This document shows positions 46,320-59,636 of a stretch of 64,000 bases of DNA, in pieces. How positions within the stretch are numbered: the stretch's first letter is position 1; each line of letters opens with the position of its first letter. Made by a program: the position numbers and the translations under genes. The DNA comes from Ziziphus jujuba. Its lineage: Eukaryota; Streptophyta; Magnoliopsida; Rosales; Rhamnaceae. The stretch is from NCBI RefSeq assembly GCF_031755915.1, contig NC_083382.1:12411001-12475000 (forward strand). Direction: 5' to 3'. The notes beneath the pieces were generated by a model, which searched no databases, was not told the DNA's origin, and saw only the letters and a program-made list of their open reading frames with translations.

Positions 46320-49066
46320 TTTGTTTACTTGTTTTTAATTTTGACTTTGACTGAAACAAAACGAAGAAGGATTTGATAGCGGTTTGTAGCAATGGTTGCT
46401 GTGGGTACTAGTTTAGTCTATTATATTTATACATCAAATATTCTAAAAAAAAAGTAAAAATAAATCAAAAAATTATTTTTTTAATTTTTTTATTTGATTT
46501 TTTTGAGGGAAAAAAAAAAAAAAAAAAGGTAAGCATGCATGGGTTTCGTTTGTAATATTTTATTGAGAAATTGTACTATTACTTTATTTATTTTCCTCTT
46601 TATATAATTAATGAGTGAAAAGAATAGAGATAGAAAGAAAGAGAGCCATCTATTATTACTTTGTTAATTTTGGATGTAGGATTTGGGAAGGAAATGGAAC
46701 CAAGCATATCTTAGCTGGCTATAACTAGGGAGTGATGGTGAAGGCTCATAGTACCAAAATTCAGTGAATTCTCTTTTCCTTTTGTTTTCTCATGAAAATC
46801 TTTGTCTCAGCTACCATAGCCTAAAAGAACCACTTTTTCATCTTTATTTTTTTTTATACCAATAAATGTCATTGTTTGTCATATTCAACACATATTCCAA
46901 AGTGATTATTTTTTTTTTTTTTAGTTGCTTTTATTCATTTATTTATTTATTTACTTACTTATTTGTGATGGGTTTGAATCTAATTGTTTTGGAACTATAA
47001 TTTTCTATTCTTTTTTATATATAGGTGGAATGTCAGTTTTATAGTTATTAGGAGTATTTAATGGAAGATTTTAATATTCAATGAACATTTATATCAATAT
47101 CTATCATTATTATGTTTGACAAGTGCCACTCCGACACCATTTAGGTGGATTCAAAAATCTTGGTCTTGAACTTTTTTTTTTTTTTTAACTCCTTATAAAT
47201 GTCTTGGTCTTGAACTTAATTAAGCCCTAATGACAAACATTATATGGAATACCCAACTGGGCCACAAATAAGAGACCCAATTAATCATAATGTAGGTCAT
47301 TTATGTATAGAGAGAGAGAGTTTAAATATGACAGGGTTTGTTTGGTTGTTTTGTTATGTGTGGTGTGAATTTAGATATGGGCTTCTCAAAGTGTTTGATT
47401 GGGACTGGATAAACCTGATCAACTGGGTGGTCCAACAAAATACCTGATCATTAAGTCATTATGTTACATGCCCATCCCTTGCAAGTTTCCAACCAGTCTC
47501 TTTTCAGTACAAGTTTTATTGGTTCCCTTGCTATTACCCTCTCTTTTTTTTTCTTTTTTTTTTTATTTTAAATCATTCATTCTCAAATCATTTAAAAAAA
47601 AAAAAAAAAGCACATAAATTAATCCTTTTAGAAGATAAGTTTATTAGTTTCTTTTACTTGTGTTTTAATAAATCTACTATTTTTTTTTCATATAATAATC
47701 GGATATTCAAATTTTTACAAGTTGAAGTTGAATATATGTAACCAGTCTTTCTAATTATAAACGTTTCACATGAAAGTTTTGATATAGTTACCTTTTAGAG
47801 AGTAACACTGCAAAGAGAACGTTTAATTACCAATCTATTTTGAATTCCTTGTTTAAGGGGAAAAAAAAAATCACAAGAGACAGCTCAATGAGAGAACGTT
47901 TATATTTTTTATGTTTATTATCATTCCTTTGAAACTTTACCAAAAAAATTCCTATTGAAAACTCAGCAATATGCAACTGAAAATTATAAAATGAATAATA
48001 ATCATAATAATAAAAGTAATAATAAATAAAAGGGAAAATTTCATTATACCCCCCGAGTTTGTCCTAATTATAGTTACATTCTACATTTTTGAAAATTTAT
48101 CATTTAGATCGTATTTGTCAATTTTTAATCATTAATTTTAACAATGAAATATCATAATTATATTTTAAACAATATTATTCAATTATAAAATATTAATTTT
48201 TAATCTTTCTTTGGTTTTTAATTATAAAAATTAATTGAAAAAACTGAAAAATTAATCTATTATGATGTATATAGAAAAGTAAATGAAAGTTAATGAAGAT
48301 TTTGTAACAACATGAAATCTAAGTGTATTTATGACAAAATAAATTTAAAGGATAAATATCACTATATCACTTTTTTAATTTACTATTTATTGATTATTAC
48401 ATCCTATTATGAAAAATATTAATACAGCCTTTTTACATTTTGCTTTTATTTCAATATAACATCACTTTTTAAAATTCTTACTGATAGAGTTAAAATTTAA
48501 TCTTATTTACTCTTCTTTTGACTGTTTTTTTCTTTTTTCTTTTTTATTTCTAAAAACGTTAAAAAAATACAAAACAAAACCAAAAAAAAAAAATAATAAT
48601 AAAACACACACAAAACTTATATACATATTTATCTTAAATATTACTTAATCTTTAAAATATTGATACTAAATTCCCCCTTCTCAGTTTATCTAAAAATATA
48701 ACAAGTTATATATAATAATCGTATGATTGTTTAAAATACAACTTTAAAAATTAACTTTATCAACATTTAATAAATTTAAAACTATCTTTTTTTAAAAACA
48801 AAGTTAATTATGAATTTAATTATATTATTTTTATTTATTAATTTTCATTATTGTTTAATTTTTTAAGAATGAGTAAAAAAATATAATTAAATGAAAGGTA
48901 ATTATGATAAATTTTAACTTTATTATTAAGAGTTTTAAAAAATAATAATATATTAAAATGAAATTGAAATATGAAAAGGTATAGTGATATTTTTTATAAT
49001 AAAATGTAGTATGGAATAAAGGAGTCTTTAATATTTATCAAGTTTTAAAAAAAATTGTCCTAAATT

Positions 49067-49111
<45 letters not shown>

Positions 49112-49950
49112 ATTTGGACACAAGGCCCAGATAGGTAAAACATTATTTACATCATAAACACATGTACTCGAATTGAACAATTCTTTATGACCACAAAATA
49201 CTGATAAAAAGTAGAAAGCAAGATTTGTATGTACAAGTACAGATTATGACAGCTAGTTCTATACGATAAACAAATACATTAGGTGTGTAATTTAGAAGAC
49301 ATGGGATTCTAATATCTCATAATCTAAAATGGATCTTATAAAAGAGGGAGAACCCAACACAAAAAAAAATGGACACAACAATTTTCTTACCTAATATATA
49401 TGTTAAAAATATAAATATTTTCATAGGAGTCCAATTGAGGAATGTTGTTTCTTGTTGTTAGCTTGTATTCCATGCAATAAAAAGCTAAAAGGAAAAAGAA
49501 AAAATTTTTGCCATTTACCTTAAAAATGAATTTCTTACCTAATAATAGCTAATGAATAATTAATTAATTAATTAATTGAAAGGCAATTAACAAAAAATAA
49601 TTAATTAAATTAAAATCCAACCCAAAAGTCCACTTCCCCTACCCACTACCAAACACACCTCTAAACACAAAATCAGAAAAAAAGCAAAGGTATGCCCATA
49701 ACGCACCACTGCGCAAAATAGCAACCTCCACCATTAAATACTATTAACATACCGTTTACTCTCGCTGAAAAAAAAAAAAAAAAAAATCTAAATCATTTTT
49801 ATTTACAAAGTAAGTTTTTTTTTTTTGGGGTCCTCCATTTTTCCGATCGGCAAAATCGACGGGAATCTCCAATTCCTCGCCGCCGATTTGCCGGAGCTGG
49901 ACCTTCACTTTGACCCGAAATAAGCATAAAACCACAGGCCCGATTTGCTC
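46320..49950. other. Intergenic, no supported gene
   Basis: Low-complexity AT-rich DNA. A TTTA run lies near 46936-46955, an AT microsatellite at 49080-49109 and a TAAT run near 49559-49577. 48040-48110 and 48340-49040 have a weak inverted-end look (see rejected items). Open frames (47244-47447, 47399-47617) are low-complexity. Confidence 0.5.
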
Positions 49951-50143
49951 TCACGAACCAAACCCTAAGAGAACCTTTTGTTCCACTTTGCAATATTTAA
50001 AAAAAAAAAAAAAAATGGGTTTTCTCTGTGTTTGTGCTTTAGGTACAGTGAGATTCACAATCAGCCAAGCTTGATTTTGCTCGAGCTCCCAAATACACGT
50101 GGCGATCTGGGTCTTCTTCGCCTCCATTTCTGCTTAAGTTTCA

Positions 50144-50802
50144 GTGAGTCTTATTTATTTTTTATTTTTTACTTTAATCTGCGTGCTAACTGTTACTGTG
50201 CACTTTTAATTTTTAGTAATCTACGACTGTAAAATACGGGCTTTGAAAAATTATGAATTTTTAGTTGGATTCTCTTTTCGGTGCTGGGATTTCGATCTCT
50301 GCGCATTCTGTTTTGGCTGTGAATTTAGTGGAATTTGAGCTTGATTTGGAAAATTGAGCTGATTTTTTTTTTTATGCTTTGGCGGGATTTCAAGTTGGGC
50401 TTTCGATTTGAGCAGTGAAAAGTGTTTGGTTCTCGAGAAAAATGAGGAAAATGAAATTCTTTAAGTGTGTTTTTATTTTTATTTTTTTTTTATTTTTGTT
50501 CTTCGGATGATAAGAAAATAAAAAGTTCGAGTCTTTGCTTACGATTCTAGGTTTTTTTAATTATATTTGATTATTAGTCCGTTCAATTAGCATAAGTCCT
50601 CAGTTTGGATTCCATTTTCTAGCTTGAATAAGCATGAGAAAATGGTCTCTGCTTTTATTGTCAATACGGTCTCAGGTAGTAAACTTTTGATGACTTGGTC
50701 AATCAACAGTTCATAGTTGGAAATTCTTGAAGCTTGATAGGCACTAAATCCTCTCACTTTTTTATTTTTTATTTTTTCTTATTTCTTTCTAAATATTTGC
50801 AG
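50144..50802 (+). other. Probable 5'UTR intron of the J-protein gene
   Basis: A donor GTGAGT at 50144 and an acceptor TTTGCAG ending at 50802 bound 659 bp of T-rich DNA about 115 bp upstream of the J-protein ATG. Upstream, 49960-50143 has leader-like composition. A 5'UTR intron is inferred from the splice sites only; cDNA would settle it. Confidence 0.55.
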
Positions 50803-50916
50803 AAATCGAAATGTGGTTATACTTGCAAATTGGGCTCCTTCGGCAGTTAAGGACGCTGGGTAGTTTATAGCTTTTTGGGTTCAAATTTTTGGTATTAAGT
50901 GATTTAAGCTCTCTAC

Positions 50917-53046
50917 ATGGAAACTAACAAACAGGAGGCTCTTAAAGCGAAGGAGATCGCTGAGAAGCGATTTGCAGAAAAAGACTTTGCGGGTGCAAAA
51001 AATTATGCACTGAAGGCGAAAACACTGTATCCAGGACTAGAGGGTATATCTCAAATGGTGGCCACATTTGAAGTTTATGTTGCTTCTGAGGTTAAATTTA
51101 ATGGTGAAGCTGATTACTATTCGATTCTTGGATTGAAGCCATTTGCAGATAAAGATGCAGTGAAAAAACAGTACAGGAAGATGGCCGTGTTACTTCATCC
51201 TGATAAGAATAAATGTGTGGGAGCTGATGGCGCTTTCAAACTTGTTTCTGAAGCATGGAATTTGTTGTCAGATAGTACCAGACGAAGCTCTTACGATGTC
51301 CTGAGGAGCAAACAGTCAGCCTCTGTAGTAAACCAGACAAATTTATCTTCAGTTCATGCTTCCGGGGTTACAGGTTTTAATAACTGTTCTAATTCATCAA
51401 CCTCTCATGGTAGACTTGACACTTTCTGGACTGTTTGCACCTCCTGTAAAGTTCAGTATGAATATCTCCGGAAGTATGTGAATAAGAGACTTTCATGTAA
51501 AAACTGCCGGGGTATTTTCATTGCTGTGGAAACTGGTACAGCTCCAGCCACTGGATCTTTCCCTTATTGTCCTTGGTCCTATGTGCCTGGTAATGGATAT
51601 ACAACTCATGGTTATGAAGGGGTTACTTATGTTCCCTCCAACGCTACCTTCTTCACTGGAAATGGGGTCTCAGGATATCATTCTGCACATGGTTATGAGT
51701 ATGTTTCAAATGTTTCATTTCAGTGGAGCTCGTTTTCAGGAACTTCGACTGGAGTGGTGGGCCCTAATGGACCATCTACTGTAGCCTCTGATGGTGTTTA
51801 TCAGGTTCATGGAAATGTGAACAAAGCTGGAGTAAAGGTTAAATCAAGATCCAATGGAAAGCGGTCTGTGACAAATTCTGTGGCTAACATAAATTCCAAT
51901 CTGTGTACTGGCAATAATGAAGTGCCAGTTTCTAATGCCAATAGACCTGATAAGAAAAGAAAAGTAGTCGTGGGAGCCAGTTTCCGAAATGGGTATGATG
52001 AAAATATTTCAAAATCTGCTTCAGAAACAAAAGCAGCAAATGGCAATGCCAATGGGGTTGAGCAGAAGGTTTCCAGTGCAAATGAAATTCAAAGTAAACG
52101 TTCCTCGATTGCACCAGCATTTGATGCTAGGAAATTGTTGATTGACAAGGCAAGGATGGAAATTCGGAAGAAACTGGAGGAGATGAAGTTGGCATCAACA
52201 GCAGCAGTTGCTGCAGTGAAGAGTCCAAAAGAACAGGCTGAAATTGTTCAAGCAGTAGTAGCTAAAGAGACAAATAAAAAAGTAGATTCAGATACATCTG
52301 GTCGCCAGTTACATCCAAGTAGAACAGGGCCTCTCTCAATTACCGTCCCCGACTCTGATTTCCATGATTTTGACAAAGATAGGTCTGAGGAATGCTTCAA
52401 GCCAAAACAAATATGGGCCTTGTATGATGAAGAGGACGGTATGCCTCGATTGTACTGTTTGATTCGTGAAGTGATCTCAGTCAAACCATTTAAGATTCAT
52501 ATCACTTACTTGAACTCTAAAACCGATAGTGAGTTTGGGACTGTGAACTGGCTGCATTTTGGATTCACTAAATCTTGTGGAAACTTCAGGGCCTGGAGCT
52601 CAGATGTTGTTGACCAAGTGAATGTTTTCTCTCATGTTTTGACCCGTGAAAAAGCTGGTAGGGGAGGTTGTGTTCGCATATATCCCAGAAGTGGAGATAT
52701 TTGGGCTGTATATCGAAATTGGTCTGCAGATTGGAACAGATCAACTCCTGATGAAGTGAGACACCAGTATGAAATGGTGGAAGTTCTTGACGATTACTCT
52801 GAAGATCTTGGTGTTTGTGTTTCTCCGTTAGTAAAATTGGCTGGATTCAAGACAGTATATGCAAGAAACACCGACAAGGATGCCATACGGTGGATACCAA
52901 GGAGAGAAATGTTACGTTTTTCACACCAGGTGCCATCCTGGTTACTGAAGGGAGGAGAGGGCAATTTGCCAGAAAAATGCTGGGATCTGGACCCGGCTGC
53001 AACTCCAGATGAGTTGCTTCATGCTGTTGCAGCGGCAGAGGCTTAA
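50917..53046 (+). CDS. J-domain protein with C-terminal DUF3444 (DnaJ-like)
   Basis: 709 residues, single coding exon, complete. The N-terminal helical segment (residues 1-60) begins METNKQEALKAKEIAEKRF, typical of this plant-specific class. The J domain spans about 66-128 with the HPD motif at 94-96, so it can stimulate Hsp70 ATPase. A zinc-ribbon-like pair C174-x2-C177 and C194-x2-C197 follows. Then comes a long Ser/Asn/Gly-rich linker with a basic RPDKKRKVV stretch (possible nuclear signal), a helical charged segment near 400-430, and DUF3444 at about 475-695 (QIWALYDEEDGMPRLY; GDIWAVYRNW). The family is nuclear or cytosolic with poorly known clients. The ATG chosen opens the conserved N-terminus, and an upstream intron probably lies in the leader. 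It has no tandem paralogue in the window. Confidence 0.93.
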   Translation: METNKQEALKAKEIAEKRFAEKDFAGAKNYALKAKTLYPGLEGISQMVATFEVYVASEVKFNGEADYYSILGLKPFADKDAVKKQYRKMAVLLHPDKNKCVGADGAFKLVSEAWNLLSDSTRRSSYDVLRSKQSASVVNQTNLSSVHASGVTGFNNCSNSSTSHGRLDTFWTVCTSCKVQYEYLRKYVNKRLSCKNCRGIFIAVETGTAPATGSFPYCPWSYVPGNGYTTHGYEGVTYVPSNATFFTGNGVSGYHSAHGYEYVSNVSFQWSSFSGTSTGVVGPNGPSTVASDGVYQVHGNVNKAGVKVKSRSNGKRSVTNSVANINSNLCTGNNEVPVSNANRPDKKRKVVVGASFRNGYDENISKSASETKAANGNANGVEQKVSSANEIQSKRSSIAPAFDARKLLIDKARMEIRKKLEEMKLASTAAVAAVKSPKEQAEIVQAVVAKETNKKVDSDTSGRQLHPSRTGPLSITVPDSDFHDFDKDRSEECFKPKQIWALYDEEDGMPRLYCLIREVISVKPFKIHITYLNSKTDSEFGTVNWLHFGFTKSCGNFRAWSSDVVDQVNVFSHVLTREKAGRGGCVRIYPRSGDIWAVYRNWSADWNRSTPDEVRHQYEMVEVLDDYSEDLGVCVSPLVKLAGFKTVYARNTDKDAIRWIPRREMLRFSHQVPSWLLKGGEGNLPEKCWDLDPAATPDELLHAVAAAEA

Positions 53047-54523
53047 CACACTAAAGCAGGGAAGCAAAATTACTTTTGGAGTTCATTTTAGCATTCTTTA
53101 GAAAAAAAAAGAAAAAAAAATTAGGTTAACTGTACAAATATGTCACACTTGGTCAGAGACCATTGCAACATTTAACCCCTGATGGTTTAAGAGGGTGCCA
53201 TGTTTACTGAGTAAAACTTATCATTAGATTTTCCAATATAATGACTGCTTTTTTACATTTTTGTTTCTATAGAGACGTAAATATTATTCAATTCCAACTT
53301 TTGCCAAATGGACAACTGAGTGTAATCTGTAATATCTTAGCCACATATGCCAAATAATTTGAAGGCTACAAGGTCAGATTATACCACCATATGAGCCATG
53401 GAACCAAAAACTACATTATATGAGCTTTTGATTATGAAGAACAGGGTCCTCCTAGGATATTGGATATTGGCTGAGATGAAGCAAAACCCACATTATATTA
53501 TTTGCTATCACTTTTACAGTCAACTACAGAGATTTTTGGTTGCTGAGACAAGTGTCACCTGTCACAGAATTGACATTTGGTTTTGTGGTCGCAATTTGAC
53601 TCTTAAATCGATGCAAGGGGCCATTTTTCTGTATCGCGTTGAAGAAATTAAATCGATCTTGCAGAGTTACTGAGTAGTTTCTTCTCTTTGCTTCATACAG
53701 CACGCCAAAAATGTTGCATTCACGTTCACTCATATAGAAACCATTTTTGGTTTATGTAATACTACTCTCAGTTGCAAAGCCGTTGTAACGTCTCTTTTGA
53801 ACAACAACAACAACAACAACAAAATAAAAATAAAAATAAAAGGTTCAGCAATGCAAGAGCTTTCCAAACTTGAAACCTGCATAAAGTGGAAAAGCTACAA
53901 GATTTCATAGTTTCCACGATGATTGAACTTCTTAATCTTTTTTTTTATTTTAATGAAAAATTTTAATTGTTCTTTGTGGGTTTAAGAAAACAAATTTGTA
54001 CCTAAAGAATGGAAAAGATTGTTGTGTTTGTACCTGTAAATATCTTGTTTAGTCTTAAGACTCTCAGCAAATCAAGGAAAATATATTAGAATTTATTTTG
54101 CTGAATTGCAAACTACATGTATTGGAATCTATATTTTCATTTAAAAATCTCTCTATTTGTTAAGACTTAGAATTTGTGAACAAATTGTGTATGAATTCAA
54201 TATAATTCTTTTTCATAATTTTATCAAATTGAAAAGGATTTTAAGTGAGCTACTATTGTTGATAAAAAAAATAAATAAAATTTTTGAACTGCATGTCAAA
54301 AAGCATTTTAGTCAGTAGAATTAATATTGTTAGGAAAAAGATCGTTAATTATATAACAAAATAAAATAAATTCTTTATAATTTATTTTTAAAAAATAATA
54401 AATAATAAATCCCCGCAAAAGACGTGTATGCTGTGTTCTACATTAGGAAGTTAAGGAACCAGGAACGTCAACTGATCCGTGTCTTTGCTGTGAAGAAAGC
54501 AAAGCTGTTGAAGGAAGGGGCAA
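53047..54523. other. Intergenic, 3' end of the J-protein gene to the TMEM256-like gene
   Basis: The 3' UTR of the J-protein gene probably reaches 53280-53760. There is a CAA microsatellite near 53803-53820. The frame 53398-53673 has no recognisable domain. Confidence 0.45.
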
Positions 54524-56743
54524 ATGGATCCTCTTCTATGGCACAAAGTTGCTGCCATCTCTGGTATTTTTCTTTTCCTCTTCTATCATACAATTCAACT
54601 CCTCACTACTACTATTCAATTTTTTTTTTTTTTTTTTTTTGGTCAATAGATTTTATGTTTCTTTATTATGAGACCCAACAAAAATTTGTAATCTTTGGTG
54701 GAAAAACAGGAGTTGCAGCTCTTGGGTTGGGAACGTATGGTGCCCATGTCTTCAAACCCCAAAACCCAACTTACAAAGAGGTTTCTTTCAGTTTCCTTCC
54801 TATCCCTTTTTATTTTTTTGTCCAATATTTCAATGTTTTGTATCTTCGGTTTTTTTTTTTTTTTGTTCTGTTTGGGGGTGGGTGGGTGTTTATTCTGATA
54901 ATATTTTTACTTGCAAATGATTTGAAGGTTTGGCAAACAGCGTCCCTGTACCATTTGGTTCACACAGCAGCTTTGGTTTCTGCTCCTATAACCAAGCGCC
55001 CCAACGTTGTGAGTTCTACATTTATCAATCCTCTTTTTTTTTCTTTTTTTTCCTCCGAGTAGAGGGCATCAATTCAGACAGAGATAGTTTGAGCTGAGAG
55101 AGAAGTTATTGTCTTTAGTGGCTTTTTTTCTAGTTTTCCCTTGTGAACTTAGGCCATTGGACAGGTGGTCATGTACCATTCTGTGCCTTCTGGTTGTAGT
55201 TTAATTCTTGATTCTTTTTGAAGTTGGACCTTTACTTCAGTCTCTGACTGAAAATAACATTCTCACTGCCACAACCACTAGCAAAAGGTTCTGATTTGAA
55301 TATCAAGTGAAACCATTATAAGCTATGCATAATCAACTTGGTATCTTTGCTCATTGTGCATACAAATTAGTGCGCATATTTATGCCTCTGTGTTTGCTCA
55401 TTTCACTGCAATGTTTTTTGCTTCAGTTTGGCGGCCTTTTGAGTGCTGGTATTATCGCATTTTCTGGGACGTAAGTGCTACTATTTTGCAACTGATTTCT
55501 TCTGGTTATTCAATATCTTTCATATTATTAGATTGTTTGAAAATATAATTTATCTCAATGTGAAGCTTGTTGAATCTGCGTTGTAAGGGTTTCGATGTGT
55601 TGGTTACGTACTCACCTTGTAATTATTAGGGAGTTGTTAAAAGTCAGATAACTAATAATATGGTTAAACCTATGATTTTTTTTTGTATTTTTATTATTAT
55701 TTTTTTGGGTAAGCTTCACAAGAAACGTGTTGTGTGATTTGTTAAATCTTGCTTTCCATAGAGTGACATATTTTCAGAGGATCCATGCAATACCGTTAAT
55801 GTTAAATGATCATATATATCTTTTAGTCAAGGCAGTCTACTCTGTTGGAATGACACTTGCTATTTAAATGCTGCTTTTCGAAAGTGTAAAAAAATATTGC
55901 CTTCTGGAGTCCTTAGACTTTGCACAACAAGGGTGCCAAGCTTTTGAGTCTGTTCTGTTTGACATCATATTTAGATGCCATGGTTAACCGAGATCAAGCC
56001 ATTATTGAGAACCATAGACATTTATCTGAATTTTTAACACTTTTCTTTTGAGAGTTATATTTGGAATGTTGAGATTTTTCGTCTCCTAAGTTTTTGGTGT
56101 TGGGGAAAAATGAGTTGTTCCTATGAAATTTTTTTTGTTCTGTGTGTTAATCCTGAAAGATGATGAAGAATAAGCTTCAATTTTTTCCAATTTTTTTACA
56201 CTTGATTTTAGAATTCGGTGACTAGATAGATGTCTAAGTATAATGTCAAATGGTAAAGACCTCCCAATCATTCATCACCTGAAACTTTTTAGCCATACTC
56301 AGTGTTTCTATAAGACTTTCGATTGCAGACTTCATGCTGGGTCTATTCATCACAGGACACTACTGATCCTTGTTATGTGGCAAGGGTATGGTTTGTTATA
56401 AAGGTTGGTTGTAGGTTCATATTTTGTTCGGCACATGATAGACAGATTGAGGGCTGAAACTTTTCAGCACCTGCTTTTGTCAATATTCACTGGACTGGGT
56501 TTGATGAAATTAAACAGGCCAAAAACTTCTGGGTTCTTGCAACATTTTGAAACAGTTTTTTTGTTCTGTGAAGAAACAATCTTTTTCATACTAAATTCCT
56601 ATCATTACAAGTGATTGTTAATTGAATACTGTGGGTTTTGCAGGTGTTATACTGTGGCATTGCTTGAGGACAGAAAGTATTCTACCTTGGCTCCTTTTGG
56701 TGGATTCGCTTTCATTGCTGCTTGGGCTTCCTTGCTATTCTAA
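54524..56743 (+). CDS. TMEM256-like (DUF423) small membrane protein
   Basis: Five exons: 54524-54563, 54710-54780, 54928-55008, 55427-55470 and 56644-56743. All introns are GT-AG and in phase, giving 111 residues, close to the usual length of TMEM256 homologues. The protein begins MDPLLWHKVAAISG and continues VAALGLGTYGAHVFKP, the conserved DUF423 core in which a Gly-rich helix precedes Gly-Ala-His. It then has VWQTASLYHLVHTAAL, a second helix FGGLLSAGIIAFSGT, and ends FGGFAFIAAWASLLF. Three or four short membrane helices are expected. The family is widespread, located in membranes, and of unknown biochemical role. A longer frame starting at 54424 runs through the introns and is not real. The last intron (55471-56643) is the longest. 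Confidence 0.9.
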
Positions 56744-59336
56744 ATGGATTTTAACTTAAATGGCGGCACAAGTTATGTTGTTGATATCACTGTTTCATTT
56801 ATCTATTCATCAGACATTTGTTTTTTGCTCATCTATATGTTTCTCCTTGAATGCAGGGCGGGGCGTAGGTGCTGAATCTGCCTTTCCTTCTCTACTTTCG
56901 TTTCATGAATATAAAGATCAATGTATTTATTCTGCGACTAGGTGATATATAATGCAGGTGTTGTTCATAATAATGGAACTTTAGATGATCAGATTAGAAC
57001 ATGTCCAACGGTTGTCTCTATAGTTTTATGCAAACCATTTATGACTTATTAAGTACATGACAAACAGCTTTTAGATACCATGTGGAGCCAAAAACCACTT
57101 GCAAAAATCTAAATCACTAAACAATTATCTGTTTGGTCTCATAGCAATATTTTCTTCCCCAAAAGACAAGTTGCTGCTCAGTTTGGCACATTTTTTTGTA
57201 CAAGAAATGACAAGATTTGACAAGCAGTTTTGCAAGTAGCACTTGTCCGCATGCATCAAATATTTGTTTTTTGCTCTTCTTTATATTTCTCCTTGAATGT
57301 AGGGCTAGAATGGAAGTGATTTGCATGAGTTCATGTCACTCTGGTCCTGTATAAACATTTCTTCCATTTTTCTTTGTCATATGTTAGGGGAAGCATCATC
57401 ATAGTTGTCATGTAGCTGTATTCACAGGATTTCAACAAATGCTTTTTAAGGTTTAGTTAAAAACTTAGAACCACTGGAATTCACATGCATGTAGATTTGT
57501 ACTAGAGTTTCCTAATTGACAAGTTTTGGAAAAACAGCAAAATACAATAAAAAGAAGCAGAGAACACTGAAGAGGCCTAAAAACTGCAGTGGTGTGTGGG
57601 GGTTGAAGTGCCGTGGCTGCTTTGCTGTTTAGTAAGATTGTTTCGATAACTGCTCACCCTAAGCTGGCATTGTCATGTGAAAAACCCTTTAATTATTGTT
57701 GTTTTGATTTCAAAGTTCCAGCAGAAACCCAAAACCCATTTTTGGGTTTCTCCAGGATGGTGCAGATACCCGTAGTGCTTGGGTCTGCTGCCAAAATCAG
57801 AAAGTCCCACAAACTTGGTTTGCATATATTTTAGTCCCAGTACAACAACGGTTGGTTCTAAATGGTTTTTGTTCATGGACCCAAAAAACTAGAAAAAGAA
57901 ATTCCAAAAAAGATTAATATTTCTTATTTACTAAGGTAGAAATAAAGTTAGTTGCTTAGTGAAGCAGAGCTGGTGGTTGCAGAAGGAAAGTGCTAGTGAC
58001 CGTCTCGATTCCGTTTCGGTTGGTTTTTGGTTAAAATCATCATCTTTCAAATGAAAGGTTGCAAGTCAAAGTCTCCATATTTACAATCCTTCACTTACCA
58101 AGCGAAAAAGATAATATAGCTTCAATCCAAGCAATAGAGAACAGCTTGAAAAGGAAAGGAAAAGGAGAAAAGCTGAGAACCAATTCTATGGTCTTGGTAG
58201 ATCTTTTTTTAAATATCCTTTTTGAAAAATTTTAAGAGTCTATTTCTATACCATAGAAAAACATTCCCTATCCTTCAATCTCAATCTTATATTTGGTGCT
58301 ATTTTTTTTTTTTTTTTTTCTTTTGCCTCAAGGAGTGTGACATTAGAATTCACAAGACAGCATCCCTGTTGACATAACAAGCTTATCTGCTTGATACAAA
58401 ACATGAACATGTCTAACCCTCTTGTTCTGTATGGATTGGTAACCCAATTGTACCTAATTTAACACCAAAGGTCCATTTCTGGGGTCCACAAATCTTGAAA
58501 CAAAATCACACTAAGACCCCACAACTGTTATCATATTCATCAAATGCCAACATCAAAACCCCTTTTGGGACATGCAATATTATAGCAACCAGGAAAGGTT
58601 ATTAGTCTTATCAGCTTCCAATGAAGTTGTTTATTCTATATAAACCACATAAAGATGGATGGGTTTCTTTTACTGAAAAAAAATAATAAAAATAAAACTA
58701 ATTAATTGGAGACTGAAAAAGAATAAGAAAAAAGAAACATAATGATGGAGGAGCCACTCAACACAATATGCAATAATGCTTCTGCACTTTGATTCCTTCA
58801 TATATGGCTCTAAGGAAGAAGAATTAACAGGAAGAGTGGTGGACCAAAGTTGACAGAGTGGTTTTGTTTTCATTTGCAAAAGTTAATTCCTTTTCCCTCC
58901 TTAAACAAGGCATAAAGTAACTCCATTGATGAAGACAGAACACCAAAGGGAATGTGAAATTGAAGATCAAACAAAATCATAATTATATTCCAAGAAAAAT
59001 GATTCCCCATCTCTATTTTTTTTTTTTAACCCCCACAAAATGTGGATCAATAAATTGAAACCAATATAAACAAGAAATTCATAATAAAAAAATGAAATGC
59101 ATCCAAAATTATGTAAAAAGGTAGACCAGAAACTTTGTATAAATTAGATTTTATTAGCATTTGTTTCAGTGTAACAGAGATCTCTAAACCCTTTTTCCTC
59201 TTTTGCTCTGCAACCTGAATTCTTTCACTACATTCTTTAAACTAAAGCATACTACATATTACATTCTCTCCTAAAACCCACAAGCTTCCCTTGCTTGCTT
59301 TCTGTGATTACATTTTAGAAAGGAAAAAAGGCTTGT

Positions 59337-59368
<32 letters not shown>

Positions 59369-59636
59369 GAACCTGTTACATATTAGCCTTTCTGTATTCG
59401 ATTAACTTTACTATCTCCACCAAAAAGTAATATGGAGAAGAACCTTCTAGTGTTCCTCTCTCCGTTCGTATGACCTCCTACGTAGTTGACTTGCCCGTCA
59501 ACTTTGAGGTAAAATATAATTAACATGAAAAAAAAAAAAAAGGAAGGAAGAGAAAGAAAGTCCTGTTGTATCAAACCCTGAATTAGTCTCTCAGAATCCA
59601 ATCTTCTACCTCTATACTTTCTGTTTGTCCAAATAT
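56744..59636. other. Intergenic between convergent genes, no supported gene
   Basis: 56744 onward is the 3' UTR of the TMEM256-like gene. A segment of about 60 bp near 56814-56875 (CATTTGTTTTTTGCTC, then TTTCTCCTTGAATGCAGGG) is repeated in diverged form at 57255-57310. The frame 57613-57834 and the minus-strand frame 58670-58879 have no family match. Poly-A tracts lie near 59345-59368 and 59527-59540. Confidence 0.5.

Noticed and set aside
48340..49040. Possible MITE with ends resembling AAATATCACTATA in inverted orientation
   Set aside because: The inverted match is short and interrupted, no target duplication could be fixed, and the whole stretch is very AT-rich.
54424..55062. 212-codon frame at the start of the TMEM256-like gene
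   Set aside because: It reads through three introns with poly-T tracts. The conserved protein is obtained only by starting at 54524 and splicing.
57613..57834. 73-codon frame containing Cys and Pro
   Set aside because: No family resemblance, no clear start context and no exon structure.
58670..58879. Minus-strand 69-codon frame, considered as a small peptide or a miR399-mimic-type RNA
   Set aside because: The peptide ends in low-complexity hydrophobic sequence and the conserved mimic motif is not present.
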